From Zoroaster sp. YZ-2022 (lineage: Eukaryota; Echinodermata; Asteroidea; Forcipulatida; Zoroasteridae), in contig CM055827.1 in assembly GCA_029582265.1 (NCBI GenBank), forward strand, positions 3,271,423 to 3,335,422: DNA of 64,000 bases, read 5' to 3'. A program made the translations under genes and the position numbers. This document shows, piece by piece, positions 34,447 to 45,439 of this stretch. The notes under the pieces were generated by a model. It was not told the DNA's origin. It did not search any database and worked only from the letters and a program-made list of their open reading frames with translations. Numbering within the stretch: the first letter of the stretch is position 1; each line of letters opens with the position of its first letter.

Positions 34447-34758
34447 CAAACCCAAATAATGTTTTATGAAAATATTTAAACAAAACCAAAATGTAACCCA
34501 CTCCATTAAAATAATTTATTTAGGAACAATTATGCAGCTAGGGTTGTTATTAGTCATTTCAAGGCGATGAAATTGTTCATGAATACAACTTATGTAAATG
34601 AAGTATGATGTTTTAGTATTTATATTTTGTTCTGCAGGTATAAATAGGGGTGCTCCAACCAACTTGTGTTGGAATGCCATGTAAAAACCAATAGAGGGAA
34701 AAAGAAAATTCACATAGTGTGTATTCCTATTGCCTCCCCTCTACACCCCCTTCCCTCT

Positions 34759-35077
34759 TCAATACCTTCTGACAGGCCAGCCTGTATTATATATTATTTC
34801 CATGCATTCATCTTTATTTAGGGTATCTTTTATTTCTAGTCAATACCTTCTGACAGGCCAGCCTGTATTATATATTATTTCCATGCATTCATCTTTATTT
34901 AGGGCATCTTATTTCTAGTCAATACCTTCTGACAGGTCAGCCTGTATTATATATTATTTCCATGCATTCATCTTTATTTAGGGCATCTTATTTCTAGTCA
35001 ATACCTTCTGACAGGTCAGCCTGTATTATATATTATTTCAATGCATTCATCTTTATTTAGGGCATCTTATTTCTAGT
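34759..35077 (+). repeat. 79-bp minisatellite, four copies
   Basis: The unit starts 'tcaataccttctgacaggcc' and ends 'gggcatcttatttctag'. It contains the small inverted repeat ACAGG..CCTGT. Four copies here against about 22.6 at 41146-42932. Confidence 0.95.
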
Positions 35078-35264
35078 GAAAAATATCAGGATGCATGGCT
35101 AATTTATCACAGGACCAACAAAAACATTTCCAAAGCTTATTAGGCACTGATGAATTTTAAACAATTCTGGATTTGATTGAACATGGCATCAAGAAAAATC
35201 TTCTACAATTTTGTTGTGGGGACAAGGAGGCATGTGAAAATGATTGCATCATCATTGGGGAATG

Positions 35265-35795
35265 CAAGATTTCTTACTGAACTTGGCCTTTCTGGCAATA
35301 CAGCCTTTGGGTAGTTCAGTAAAGTTGTGGGCACCTGATTTACAATGCCTGAAACATCCTCAGAAGTTGGACTTGAGTAAATGCTCAATGACAGGTGAAG
35401 ATGTGAAGCTGTCACTGAATAAAATGACCAATTTGGTGGTTTTGCTTCTGTCTGGAAATAAACATTTGGGTGGCTCTGCGATGTTATGGGCTCCTCATTT
35501 ACAGGTAATGAAACATCTTCAGATGTTGGACTTGAGTGGGTGCTCAATGACAGGTCAAGATGCCAATGATATTACTGTGTCATTGAGCGATATACCCAGT
35601 TTCACTGAACTGAATCTATCTAATAATGATGCATTGCGTGACTCTGCACAATTATTTTGAAGGCAATGAGTAATATGAGTGACTAGTTGAATTGGATCTC
35701 AGTAAGAATGTTGGTCTTGGTGGCAAAGCAGCTTCTTGGTTCCCATCTGTAAAAAATCTGAAACACCCTCAGGAGTTGAACTTTAAGAATTTCTG
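35265..35795 (+). pseudogene. NLR-type leucine-rich-repeat fragment, broken
   Basis: Successive repeats of about 28-30 residues are visible: LTELGLSGNTAFG, then LWAPDLQCLKHPQKLDLSKC and SMTGEDVKL, then LSGNKHLGGSAMLWAPHLQV and LQMLDLSGCSMTGQD, then FTELNLSNNDALRDSAQL, then LVELDLSKNVGLGGKAASW. The pattern resembles the ribonuclease-inhibitor-like LRRs of invertebrate NLR immune receptors (family resemblance, not proven). Frame changes are needed near 35310 and after 35650, and there are stops at 35658 and in the last repeat's neighbours. No NACHT, death or CARD domain is nearby. It is a decayed duplicate inside an intron of the TM-SAM gene. Confidence 0.75.
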
Positions 35796-37100
35796 CATTA
35801 CAATTGATTTTAATTTTGCCCTACACCAACCTATATAAATTTCTGCATTGGTGTCATTTACGTGAATTTAATCCTTTTGGGGATTTCCTTTGGTATATCC
35901 AAACTATTTCTGTGTTTTTGGTTGTAGATAGATTTGAGGTCAGTCTTTTGTTGACATACTTCATGGTTTTGGTAATATCTGTAGTGACTCGTTTGGTTAG
36001 TTTACTGATAAGGAATGAGGATGATTGTAAGGGGAAGAACTTACTACGCAATTTGAACATTTAATTGAAAAGTCACACAAGCGCTTAGTCGTGAATCCAC
36101 TACAATCGACATACACGCAATCTTGTCTGATATAACATACAAATATAAAAAAGTGTCAGGATGAAATACATATATACAGCAGGTTGGTACTAACTCTCTA
36201 CTGATGGCAGGTAGCCGCATATGCAAGGTCAACTTTCTATAAATGTATAAATGTTGACAAGATAGAACACAGAAAGAGCGAGAGAAGTTGAATTTTTATA
36301 TTGAGTATGAAAAGATATTTCTCATTGAGGGCGGTCTCATTAAGCGCCTTATTTTCTGTGGCAAAGGGGTGTAGGGAGGATTGCCAGTGACTGGGCTGTT
36401 TGTTCCATTGGTGTTATTTTAACATAGCATTTTTTGCAGAGTTAGGACTAGGGCTATACACTGGCATTCATATTTGGCCAATATGAACACCATGAAACAT
36501 TCAAGTTGACATCATTAGTGTTGTCAAATTCAGAAAAACCCTGTTCTCTGAGGTAAACCTCTCGTAAGTTAACATCTATTGGAGAAATGTTTTACTGTAA
36601 TTTTAGATTTAAAAAAACATATGTTGTTTAGTGGCATAACCTATGAAAAGGGACATGTTATAATTTGCTCAGAATCCTTCTACGGAAGCACATTCATGCC
36701 AGTCTCGTAACAAACAATATTTTATTGTGAATATTCAGGGGTTACGGTCGATCATACGAATTGAAGTTCCTGAGTAGGGTTGAGCTGGTTTCATTTCAAA
36801 CATTCTGTTATCAAAATGATTTCTGTATCAAAATAACCTTGGTTACCATTGGAAACTGTACAATATAACTATTTGAAAACTATGAGTATATAAAAGTAAA
36901 AGAAGTGTGAATTGTGAGAAACAATTGTAATAAACACATTAGGAAATTGCCACCAATGAATTTATTGAAAATTCGTTAAATCAAAAGACATAGCTTTTGG
37001 GTGGACATGTTTCCAATATTTCGCACATATGTATGTTGAACTTTCATTGTAAAGCCTCAAAACTGCCATTGATGAAGTTTGCTTCACTTTTTTTTTTCAG
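35796..37100. other. Intron sequence, nothing recognised
   Basis: A/T-rich unique sequence between the LRR remnant and the SAM exon. No repeats, exons or RNA genes were identified. Confidence 0.5.
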
Positions 37101-37499
37101 AGAGAAACACACAGAGGGAAGAGGAAACACAATCTGCTGCCACAAGATCAAGCAGAACACACAAACATTTGAAAGATTTTACAAATGATGAAGTTGAGTG
37201 GTGGTTGTTGTATATTGGCGTGGATAAAACCACAGCAAGCGAGTTCAAGCGTGAGAATGTAACAGGCGACTTGTTACTAATGTACACAGAAGAAGATCTA
37301 CGGAATGATTTTAATTTGAAAACAGGTGACGTTCGGAAACTTTTGTACTCGAGAAAGGACAGCAAGAAGAACTTTCTTAAACTTACTACTATCAAGAACG
37401 CCAGGGATTCTGAAGGACAAACCCCTGAGATTAGCAACATTACAGAATCTCCCATCCAATTTAATCGCACTGAACAGACGGTTGAACATTCCACAGCCG
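37101..37499 (+). CDS. TM-SAM gene: cytoplasmic SAM domain exon
   Basis: The poly-T acceptor TTTTCAG ends at 37100; the donor G|GTAAGT follows 37499. The 399-base exon is phase 1 to 1 and joins the membrane exon exactly. About 25 charged residues (ERNTQREEETQSAATRSSRT) lead into a sterile alpha motif at about residues 26-85: FTNDEVEWWLLYIGVD, FKRENVTGDLLLMYTEEDLR, and a last helix KTGDVRKLLYSRK. The hallmarks WWL, G-D-LL and LTEEDL-like are all present. A Ser/Thr/Glu-rich tail follows. SAM domains self-associate or bind other SAM proteins (family knowledge), so a receptor clustering or signalling role is inferred. Confidence 0.8.
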
Positions 37500-39119
37500 G
37501 TAAGTGAAATTTGATGTTTGATTGAGTGAGGTGGTTACCACGTTTTAGGCACGCACAGAAATGGTGTTCTCATATTCTCTAAAACCGGCCGAGAGCACGC
37601 ATGTGAGTCTTAAATAATGCATTGCGTGCGTATAAATTTACATACACAGAAAACGTCCAATAAAGATTGCACACCTATTTCACCACGACACAAGGTGATT
37701 TGCCCATGTTTTAACCCTAGTCTGGCGTTGTCACTGTCACGGTGTCTTGACGTCATTTTGAAAAGATGCTGTCAGTCTATAGGTTATATTTGTCTGGATA
37801 GCACAAGTCAGCCAATGTCACCGTTATGGTGTCCAGATGTCATTTTGAATAGTTGCTGTCAGTCTATAGGTTATGTACATGTATATCTGTGGTTACACCA
37901 CCAAAAGTACAGAATATCACCAGGTTGATACTGGGTGCACATACGCCCAGGTTGGAGGAAAGGTGAATTGAGGCTGATTTTGTACTCAAGACGTGACCGG
38001 TTAGAAAAGGAACCAGTTGCCCCAGCAGGTAAGACAGCTGAAGAAAACAAAATAGAACACTTATAATGGTGTTCCTAACATCTCCCTATTAAACGTTGAT
38101 AATATTTCTGCAATTCCAAGTTCAATAATAACAGACCGCCATGTCACACAATGTGGAACTTGGAACGGCACAAATTAATTAGCACTTGTGTTACTTAATT
38201 GCTTTTGTCCTCAAAGCCAGAACATAAACACAGAATATATAGCGAAATGATACATATACCAACCCCCCCCCCCCTGTATTCACCCTTGCCCGCCACTCTA
38301 AATGTGTGATCCACAGCATTTATTTTGGATTCTTGATGCTCTGTAGTGTTTCTGAGTGCTTAAAATAATGACTTTAACGTTTTCGGGGATGCAGTAAGAA
38401 ATGTAACCTATTCCTTCTGGTTTAGAATTCGGTTTTGTTCAGGGCCTTTTTATGTGAACTACCAAACAAAGTTGGGTTTGGGGACACACACATTTATTGA
38501 TATAACAGCCCACTACTCCATCAATCCCCAAACACTCTACACCCGTTGATGAGGAAATGGGAGTGGTTGATTCTTGTTCCGATGTCCCAATATGTCTGTC
38601 CAAGACTGTAGATCTGCCTCTGTGCGAGTTCAAAGCTGCTGCAAGATAGGACCCATCCTTATTTTGTTAAATTCTAGATGCCCTGTGGTGCATTCTGAGT
38701 GTCATATGAAGATTTCTGTAACATACTCCTCAGTAGTCAGGGTTGCTAGGCATCCATATTGTATAATTTTGTAATTATTTATGGGAAATCCAAAACAAAA
38801 AGTGTAGGAGGCTATTGCATTGATGTACTGTCTCCACTTCAAAAAGAGAGGGTGACATGTCCCTGTGCCCCACCGATCGACGTCCATGCTGACAACTAAA
38901 TGTTCTCAGAGTATAAACACATAGAGGGTCAATGTCTACTATACTATCCTGATTGGGAGATACTGTTATCCCGATTGAAACCCTATTCTTCCAATGAGGA
39001 TACCAATTGACCCCAATCAGGAAACCCTTAGGTGACAACCACACCTGCGGAATTATCAAATGTTTGCACTGCAGAATTACAATGGAAATTATGTTTTTTT
39101 TTTTTAATTGACTAGAGAG
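37500..39119. other. Intron with an ~88-bp direct duplication
   Basis: A segment around 37728-37787 recurs at 37815-37876 ('tgctgtcagtctataggtta' in both). Otherwise no feature is seen. A C-run at 38262-38273 and poly-T at 39093-39106 are low complexity. Confidence 0.5.
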
Positions 39120-39239
39120 GGACAGACGAGGATGACAGCAATGGTGAAAACCATCAAGAGATGATGTCACACAGAGGCCCTAGACAAAACAAAGATGATG
39201 TCAGAGTCACGACTGACATGTCGGAGCTAGACATAACAG
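39120..39239 (+). CDS. TM-SAM gene: acidic cytoplasmic tail exon
   Basis: With the acceptor GACTAGAGAG ending at 39119 the exon is phase 1 to 1 and open: GTDEDDSNGENHQEMMSHRG, PRQNKDDVRVTTDMSELDIT. The other two AGs in the same run give stops. A long T tract lies just upstream. The product is a charged, probably disordered tail with no known domain. The 3' end and donor are duplicated nearby (about 39260-39288). Confidence 0.5.
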
Positions 39240-40620
39240 GTAAGACATCATGCTTTTATGACATGTGGGAGCTAGACATAACAGGTAATGTGGTAGCTAC
39301 TTGCGCAGCCCTAGGGTTTGCTGAGGTGTGAACATCAACAGGAGATGGGACTCGAATCCCTGGTTGGACCACGACTAGGGAAAGGACTGGTACAACAATA
39401 GTCAACTCAAACCACTCAGGACAAAAAGTAGTTAGTTGCATCTTACATCAATGGTTATTTATTGGTACAACAACCAACTCCAAGAAACACCCTGTATAAC
39501 AAATACAGAATTTCAAAATACATCTCACATTGCTATTGTACACATACATGTACATAACATAAGTACACCATACTTCAATTCATGTACAGCAACACATACA
39601 CTATACATGTACATAGGCATTGTCATTATATGATCCTAGGTCCCGACAAGACATAGCTAAAATGCAAGGCAAAATTCACACAAAATCAACAATTTATAAC
39701 TTGTATCAAAACTCACCCAGTCCTGGATAATCAAGTAAGACACTCAATAGGTTGCTCCACAAACTGTCATATTTTACCAGACAAATATGCTTAATTTATA
39801 CTTAAGAACTCAGAAGGTTAACAAAGTTGTCGATTGTGTAGAATCACCAAAAGTCTTGGGAAAACATACCTGTCAAGTGAGGGCGCACTTACGTCCACCA
39901 CAAATTCCCTACTTTAAGGCACTTGACCTCCAAGTGGTCCAAAATATAATAACCATAATACCAGAGTGGCAGTTATAGAGAAAATTTATATTAATTAAAC
40001 AAAAATAGTTTCCGGTACCATAGCACCTTTAACCCCTCTTGGTTTAAACTCTTATAATGGTGTCAAAAGGTAACACAGCACAAAGTTGTACAAAGCTTGT
40101 AATTAACATACAACATACATAATAAAGCACACAGAGACTCAAGGTAATATGGATCACTCTGAGCCTAATCCATTCCCAAACTTTACATACTGTTACATAT
40201 CTCCATGACAACATAGGTTCAAAGGTCAATACCAACCTTATACAATGTATCAATTATCATTTAATACAATCTAACTACACACACATTCCCTGTATTAAAG
40301 TCAGGAATGTCCCATGGTATATTGGAACTTACTGCTCTTGTTTTATTATAAATACCACTGTACATGATTGGTAGATGATATATAGTACATTGACACAAGA
40401 CACTCGGTAAAGATTAGAAGCCTTTTACTCCTTCAAGATTTTTGGAATCTCTTGCATGAAAAATAAGAAAAAAATCACAAATACAAAGAAGGGATTTTTT
40501 GGAAACACATTTGCATGATACATGTCCATTCACGTGTACACTTACGGCCTGCATCACATGTTTGTATGTTTCTTAGAAGGGCACATTAATCCCTGATATC
40601 CCAGTAGTGCATCCAGGCCA

Positions 40621-40838
40621 GGTAGGCTAGTCTAGGACTCTAGGTAGGCTAGTTCAGGACTCTGGGTAGGCTAGTCTGGGACTCTAGGCAGCTAGTCTAG
40701 GACTCTAGGTAGGCTAGTCTGGGACCCCCAGGTAGGCTAGTCTAGGACTCTAGAGTGCAGGCCAGTCTAGGACTCTAGGTGAGGCTAGTCTAGGACTCTA
40801 GGTAGGCTAGTCTAGACTCTAGGTAGCCTGGTCTAGGC
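40621..40838 (+). repeat. 22-bp minisatellite, ~10 degenerate copies
   Basis: Same unit as at 34079 but with many substitutions and length changes (for example 'gggacccccaggtaggctag'). Confidence 0.9.
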
Positions 40839-41145
40839 AAACCCAAATAATGTTTATGAAAATATTTAAACAAAAGGCCAAAATGTAACCCACTCCATTA
40901 AAATAATTTATTTAGGAACAATTATGCAGCTAGGGTTGTTATTAGTCATTTCAAGGCGATGAAATTGTTCATGAATACAACTTATGTAAATGAAGTATGA
41001 TGTTTAGTATTTATATTTTGTTCTGCTACAGGTAAATAGGGTGCTCCAACCAACTTGTATTGGAATGCCATGTAAAAACCGATATATAGAGGGAATTTTT
41101 CACATAGTGTATTCCTATTGCCTCCCCTCTACACCCCTTCCCTCT

Positions 41146-42932
41146 TCAATACTTTCTGACAGGTCAGCCTGTATTATATATAATTTCATGCATTCATCTT
41201 TATTTAGGCATCTTATTTCTAGTCAATACTGACAGGCCAGCCTGTATTATATATAATTTCCATGCATTCATCTTTATTTAGGGCATCTTATTTCTAGTCA
41301 ATTTCTGACAGGCCAGCCTGTATTATATATTATTTCCATGCATTCATCTTTATTTAGGGCATCTTATTTCCTAGTCAATACCTTCTGACAGGCCAGCCTG
41401 TATTATATATTATTTCCATGCATTCATCTTTATTTAGGGCATCTTATTTCTAGTCAATACCTTCTGACAGGCCAGCCTGTATTATATATTATTTCCATGC
41501 ATTCATCTTTATTTAGGACATCTTATTTCTAGTCAATACCTTCTGACAGGCCAGCCTGTATTATATATTATTTCCATGCATTCATCTTTATTTAGGGCAT
41601 CTTATTTCTAGTCAATACCTTCTGACAGGCCAGCCTGTATTATATATTTTCATGCATTCATCTTTATTTAGGGCATCTTATTTCTAGTCAATACCTTCTG
41701 ACAGGCCAGCCTGTATTATATATTATTTCCATGCATTCATCTTTATTTAGGGCATCTTATTTCTAGTCAATTCCTTTCTGACATGCCATCCTGTATTATA
41801 TATTATTTACATGCATTCATCTTTATTTAGGGCATCTTATTTTCTAGTCAATACCTTCTGACAGGCCAGCCTTGTATTATATATTATTTCCATGCATTCA
41901 TTTTTATTTAGGGCATCTTATTTCTAGTCAATACCTTCTGACAGGTCAGCCTGTAGTTATATATTATTTCGCATGCATTCAGCATCTTTATTTAGGGTAT
42001 CTTATTTCTAGTTTCAATACCTTCTGACAGGTCATCAGCCTTGTATTATATATTATTTCCATTGCATTCATCTTTATTTGAGGGCATCTTATTTCTGGTC
42101 AATACCTTCTGACAGATCAGCCTGTATTATATATATTATTTCCATGCATTCATTCTTTTATTTAGGGCATCTTTATTTCTGGTCAATACCTTCTGACAGG
42201 CCAGCCTGTATTATATATTATTTCCATGCATTCATCTTTATTTAGGTATCTTATTTCTTAGTCAATACCTTCTGAACAGGTCAGCCTGTATTATATATTA
42301 TTTCCATGCATTCATCTTTATTTAGGAGCATCTTTTTTTCTAGTCAATACCTTCTGGACAGGGTCAGCCTGTATTATATATTATTTCCATGCATTCATCT
42401 TTATTTAGGCATCTTATTTCTAGTCAATACCTTCTGACAGGCCAGCCTGTATTATATGTTATTATTTCCATGCATTCATCTGTATTTAGGGCATCTTATA
42501 TATTTCTAGTCAATACCTTCTGACAGGCCAGCCTGTATTATATATTATTTCCATGCATTCATCTTTATTTAGGGCATCTTATTTCTAGTCAATACCTTCT
42601 GATAGGCCAGCCTGTATTATATATTATTTCCATGCATTCATCTTTATTTAGGGCATCTTATTTCTAGTCAATACCTTCTGACAGGCCAGCCTGTATTATA
42701 TATTATTTCCATGCATTCATCTTTATTTAGGGCATCTTATTTCTAGTCCAATACCTTCTGACAGGTCAGCCTGTATTATATATTATTTCCATGCATTCAT
42801 CTTTATTTAGGGTATCTTATTTCTAGTCAATACCTTCTGACAGGTCAGCCTGTATTATATATTATTTCCATGCATTCATCTTTATTTAGGGTATCTTATT
42901 TCTAGTCAATACCTTCTGACAGGTCAGCCTGT
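41146..42932 (+). repeat. 79-bp minisatellite, ~22.6 copies
   Basis: Same unit as at 34759, expanded. Copies in the middle (about 41860-42480) carry many one- to four-base indels and substitutions, while the flanking copies are almost identical. This may reflect real decay or read-consensus errors. Confidence 0.95.
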
Positions 42933-43429
42933 CTTTAACTAACCCCCCATATCCGCCGAAACCCGCTGGATCCCGGCGGGTTTCCACTCTGTGATTATTT
43001 TCAATAGGGTTGCATAAATCATGAATATGCAAGTACTTAAGAGGTCATGCTCTGGCCAAAGGGCTCATTAAAATCTGGAGACTTGCCAGAGGGATTAACG
43101 CTCGAATAGGGCTCTTGCGCCAAACAAAAGAAGGCTGCAGGGCAAGAAGCTTTTTCGGTCTGTCTATTGTTAGGGATTAACCCGTTATCTTCCTGACTCC
43201 TCAGAAGTCATACATGTACTCTGGTATAGTATTACACTCATGAAAATCTCGCTCGGTTAAAATTTCAATAAACACGGTTAAAATTATGGGTGCCCTTATT
43301 TAACCTTAATTTAACCGTGTTAGTGTATCTGGTTAAATACGGTTAAGTATGGAAGCATCTAAAACAGCTGATCCCTAGTAAGAATCAAAATTGTTGTCAA
43401 GTATCAACTGCATTAGGACCATAAGGAAA

Positions 43430-44236
43430 TTAACGATCCGGGGAACTGTTGCTAATCTTCTTAATGACTACTTTGCTAACTAACATTGGTCCTAAACTCG
43501 CCAGTGTGATACCAAAACTANNNNNNNNNNNNNNNNNNNNNNNNNNNNNNNNNNNNNNNNNNNNNNNNNNNNNNNNNNNNNNNNNNNNNNNNNNNNNNNN
43601 NNNNNNNNNNNNNNNNNNNNNNNNNNNNNNNNNNNNNNNNNNNNNNNNNNNNNNNNNNNNNNNNNNNNNNNNNNNNNNNNNNNNNNNNNNNNNNNNNNNN
43701 NNNNNNNNNNNNNNNNNNNNNNNNNNNNNNNNNNNNNNNNNNNNNNNNNNNNNNNNNNNNNNNNNNNNNNNNNNNNNNNNNNNNNNNNNNNNNNNNNNNN
43801 NNNNNNNNNNNNNNNNNNNNNNNNNNNNNNNNNNNNNNNNNNNNNNNNNNNNNNNNNNNNNNNNNNNNNNNNNNNNNNNNNNNNNNNNNNNNNNNNNNNN
43901 NNNNNNNNNNNNNNNNNNNNNNNNNNNNNNNNNNNNNNNNNNNNNNNNNNNNNNNNNNNNNNNNNNNNNNNNNNNNNNNNNNNNNNNNNNNNNNNNNNNN
44001 NNNNNNNNNNNNNNNNNNNNTTCAGACGGTATACGCTCTCTCAGTTCGACTAAATTTAATTTATACAAAGACCTTTGTTTATGCCGTTTTACATTTTTTA
44101 TTACCGCTTCGAAATAAGAACGTTTATCTACTTTACCCTTGGGGTTTTGCGCAAGAAATAATGGTCTGTGTTCTCGCGCAAACTCTTTCAATTCTCGCAA
44201 TGTCCATTTCGATAAATATCTTCTTCTCTCTTCCAT
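43430..44236 (-). CDS. Unknown intronless ORF, possibly viral/Polinton-like, interrupted by a gap
   Basis: It starts at 44236. The N-terminal 72 codons before the N gap are highly basic and helical (YLSKWTLRELKEFAREH), with a SAP-like feel. After the gap the same nominal frame gives a hydrophobic stretch (FGITLASLGPMLVSKVVIKK) and a stop at 43430. Because 500 N is a placeholder, joining the two sides is unsafe. No domain is recognised with confidence. Together with the neighbour at 44417-44692 it forms a compact, intron-free, same-strand pair unlike the host genes. A basic N-terminus with an amphipathic or membrane-active C-terminus occurs in minor capsid proteins of some DNA viruses and Polintons; that is only a hypothesis. 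Confidence 0.4.
   Translation of the reverse strand: MEERRRYLSKWTLRELKEFAREHRPLFLAQNPKGKVDKRSYFEAVIKNVKRHKQRSLYKLNLVELRERIPSEXXXXXXXXXXXXXXXXXXXXXXXXXXXXXXXXXXXXXXXXXXXXXXXXXXXXXXXXXXXXXXXXXXXXXXXXXXXXXXXXXXXXXXXXXXXXXXXXXXXXXXXXXXXXXXXXXXXXXXXXXXXXXXXXXXXXXXXXXXXXXXXXXXXXXXXXXXXXXXXXXXXXXXXSFGITLASLGPMLVSKVVIKKISNSSPDR
43521..44020. other. Assembly gap, 500 N
   Basis: Exactly 500 N inside the unknown minus-strand ORF. True length unknown. Confidence 1.
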
Positions 44237-44416
44237 ACTCTCTTTACTATTACCGTAATCTAGATAATATTTTTTCTCATTTTTTTTCTCAGTTTTTTTT
44301 GGTGATATTTTTTTGATGAGGGTTTTTTAATTTTTAGTCACTACAAACGTTTTGTTGTCTCTAGCAACTCATTCATCACGCTATTAAACAAACGTATAGC
44401 TTTTCCTTTTGCATGC

Positions 44417-44692
44417 TTAAAACTTTGTACATTTAATATCTTTGCACATTTCGTACACAAAACCTATCGATGTTTTTGTGCCATTTTTACATCTTCGACA
44501 CGCGACGGGTATACTTTTTCCACATTTAAGTCTCCATCGATGTAAGCCACAATATACCACATTAGGTGAGCTAAGTATACAACACTTTTCTGTTTTGCCA
44601 ACTAAAAGCCATTCGCAGGGAATTACTTTTCCTCCTCTCAAAGTAGTATTCATACTTCTCTTTAATATACTAACAAATAATTTTTTTCTCAT
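44417..44692 (-). CDS. Unknown 91-residue Cys/His-rich ORF with TATA box
   Basis: It starts at 44692 after an A-rich leader. The product is basic, with zinc-binding-like spacing: CEWLLVGKTEKCC, VYCGLHRWRLKCG, then CRRC and YEMC. No named family is recognised. Small C-x2-C/C-x2-H proteins of this kind are common in large DNA viruses but also elsewhere. A TATAAAAA box lies about 46-53 bases upstream of the ATG. It is followed, 180 bases downstream on the same strand, by the ORF starting at 44236. Real expression is unproven. Confidence 0.4.
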   Translation of the reverse strand: MRKKLFVSILKRSMNTTLRGGKVIPCEWLLVGKTEKCCILSSPNVVYCGLHRWRLKCGKSIPVACRRCKNGTKTSIGFVYEMCKDIKCTKF

Positions 44693-44737
44693 TTTTAAAA
44701 CTTTTTTTAGCTAATCTTTTTTGTAAAGCGTTTTACT

Positions 44738-44745
44738 TTTTATAC
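44738..44745 (-). promoter_or_regulatory. TATA box upstream of the Cys-rich ORF
   Basis: On the minus strand GTATAAAAAG precedes the ATG at 44692 by about 50 bases, a normal TATA-to-start distance for a short leader. Farther upstream (44831-44868) two TGACGTCATCA motifs lie in inverted order and could bind bZIP/CREB-type factors (inference). Confidence 0.4.
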
Positions 44746-45205
44746 GACCATGCTAAAACATGACCTTTGGCTTCAGTCTTTAACAAATATTACTCCTATA
44801 CCTATACACGACGCCACGCAACCGCAAACATCTCATGACGTCATCAAAAAAATGATGACGTCATCAACCACACCCTCCTCTTTTTTAATAATCTCATCAA
44901 ACACGCCCATTTTTGGGTACTTGTCCTAGAACCCCCATCTAACATACTACTACTCTAGTCTATTGAGGAAGTTTATTAAAGTAACTTCAAATGGTGTAGA
45001 AGCTACACAAATATTGTGTGGCAGGATTTGAATTTAAAACGTTTATAAATATTGAGGAGATGTGTCACGACAAAATTAGACAATATTCTTTTTGTACGTG
45101 AAGATTGTCGAGTTGTTATGTCAGAAAGATGAATTCACACCGTATTATCAGTAACTTTAAAATGAAGATGTATTAGGATCTATTTCAATTATTTCATTAT
45201 TATAG

Positions 45206-45252
45206 ATGGTTTTGTTCCCGAGAGACAACCTCATAACATGTCCCAAGTCTAG
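45206..45252 (+). CDS. Possible last exon of the TM-SAM gene
   Basis: The acceptor TTATTATAG ends at 45205. Entering in phase 1, as exon 39120-39239 requires, it gives DGFVPERQPHNMSQV and a TAG. Support is only the splice site, the matching phase and the short open tail, so this is tentative. Confidence 0.3.
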
Positions 45253-45439
45253 TGTAGTAGACCGCAACGAGGGTTGACGGCCAACTGTACCTTGCGGAGG
45301 ACAACAATTGAATTAAAGCACTTGTAAATATCAAAATAGCCTAAAGGTTGCTATGTATCGGCCTACTTCTAAAATATTTTGCTGTGATAAACTTTAGCCC
45401 CAGGAAGAATTTGGTTGCTAATTTCTTTTTTCATTTAGC

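Larger units (their letters stand above)
33782..35077. repeat. Segmental duplication, copy 1 (with two minisatellites)
   Basis: From 'acttactgctcttgttttat' this matches 40327-42932 nearly base for base in the unique parts. It contains the same two tandem arrays in the same order (22-bp then 79-bp). It starts seven bases after an exon end and lies wholly inside the intron. Confidence 0.9.
40327..42932. repeat. Segmental duplication, copy 2
   Basis: Direct copy of 33782-35077, 5.25 kb downstream of copy 1's end, in the next but one intron of the same gene. The 22-bp array is degenerate and the 79-bp array greatly expanded. Confidence 0.9.
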
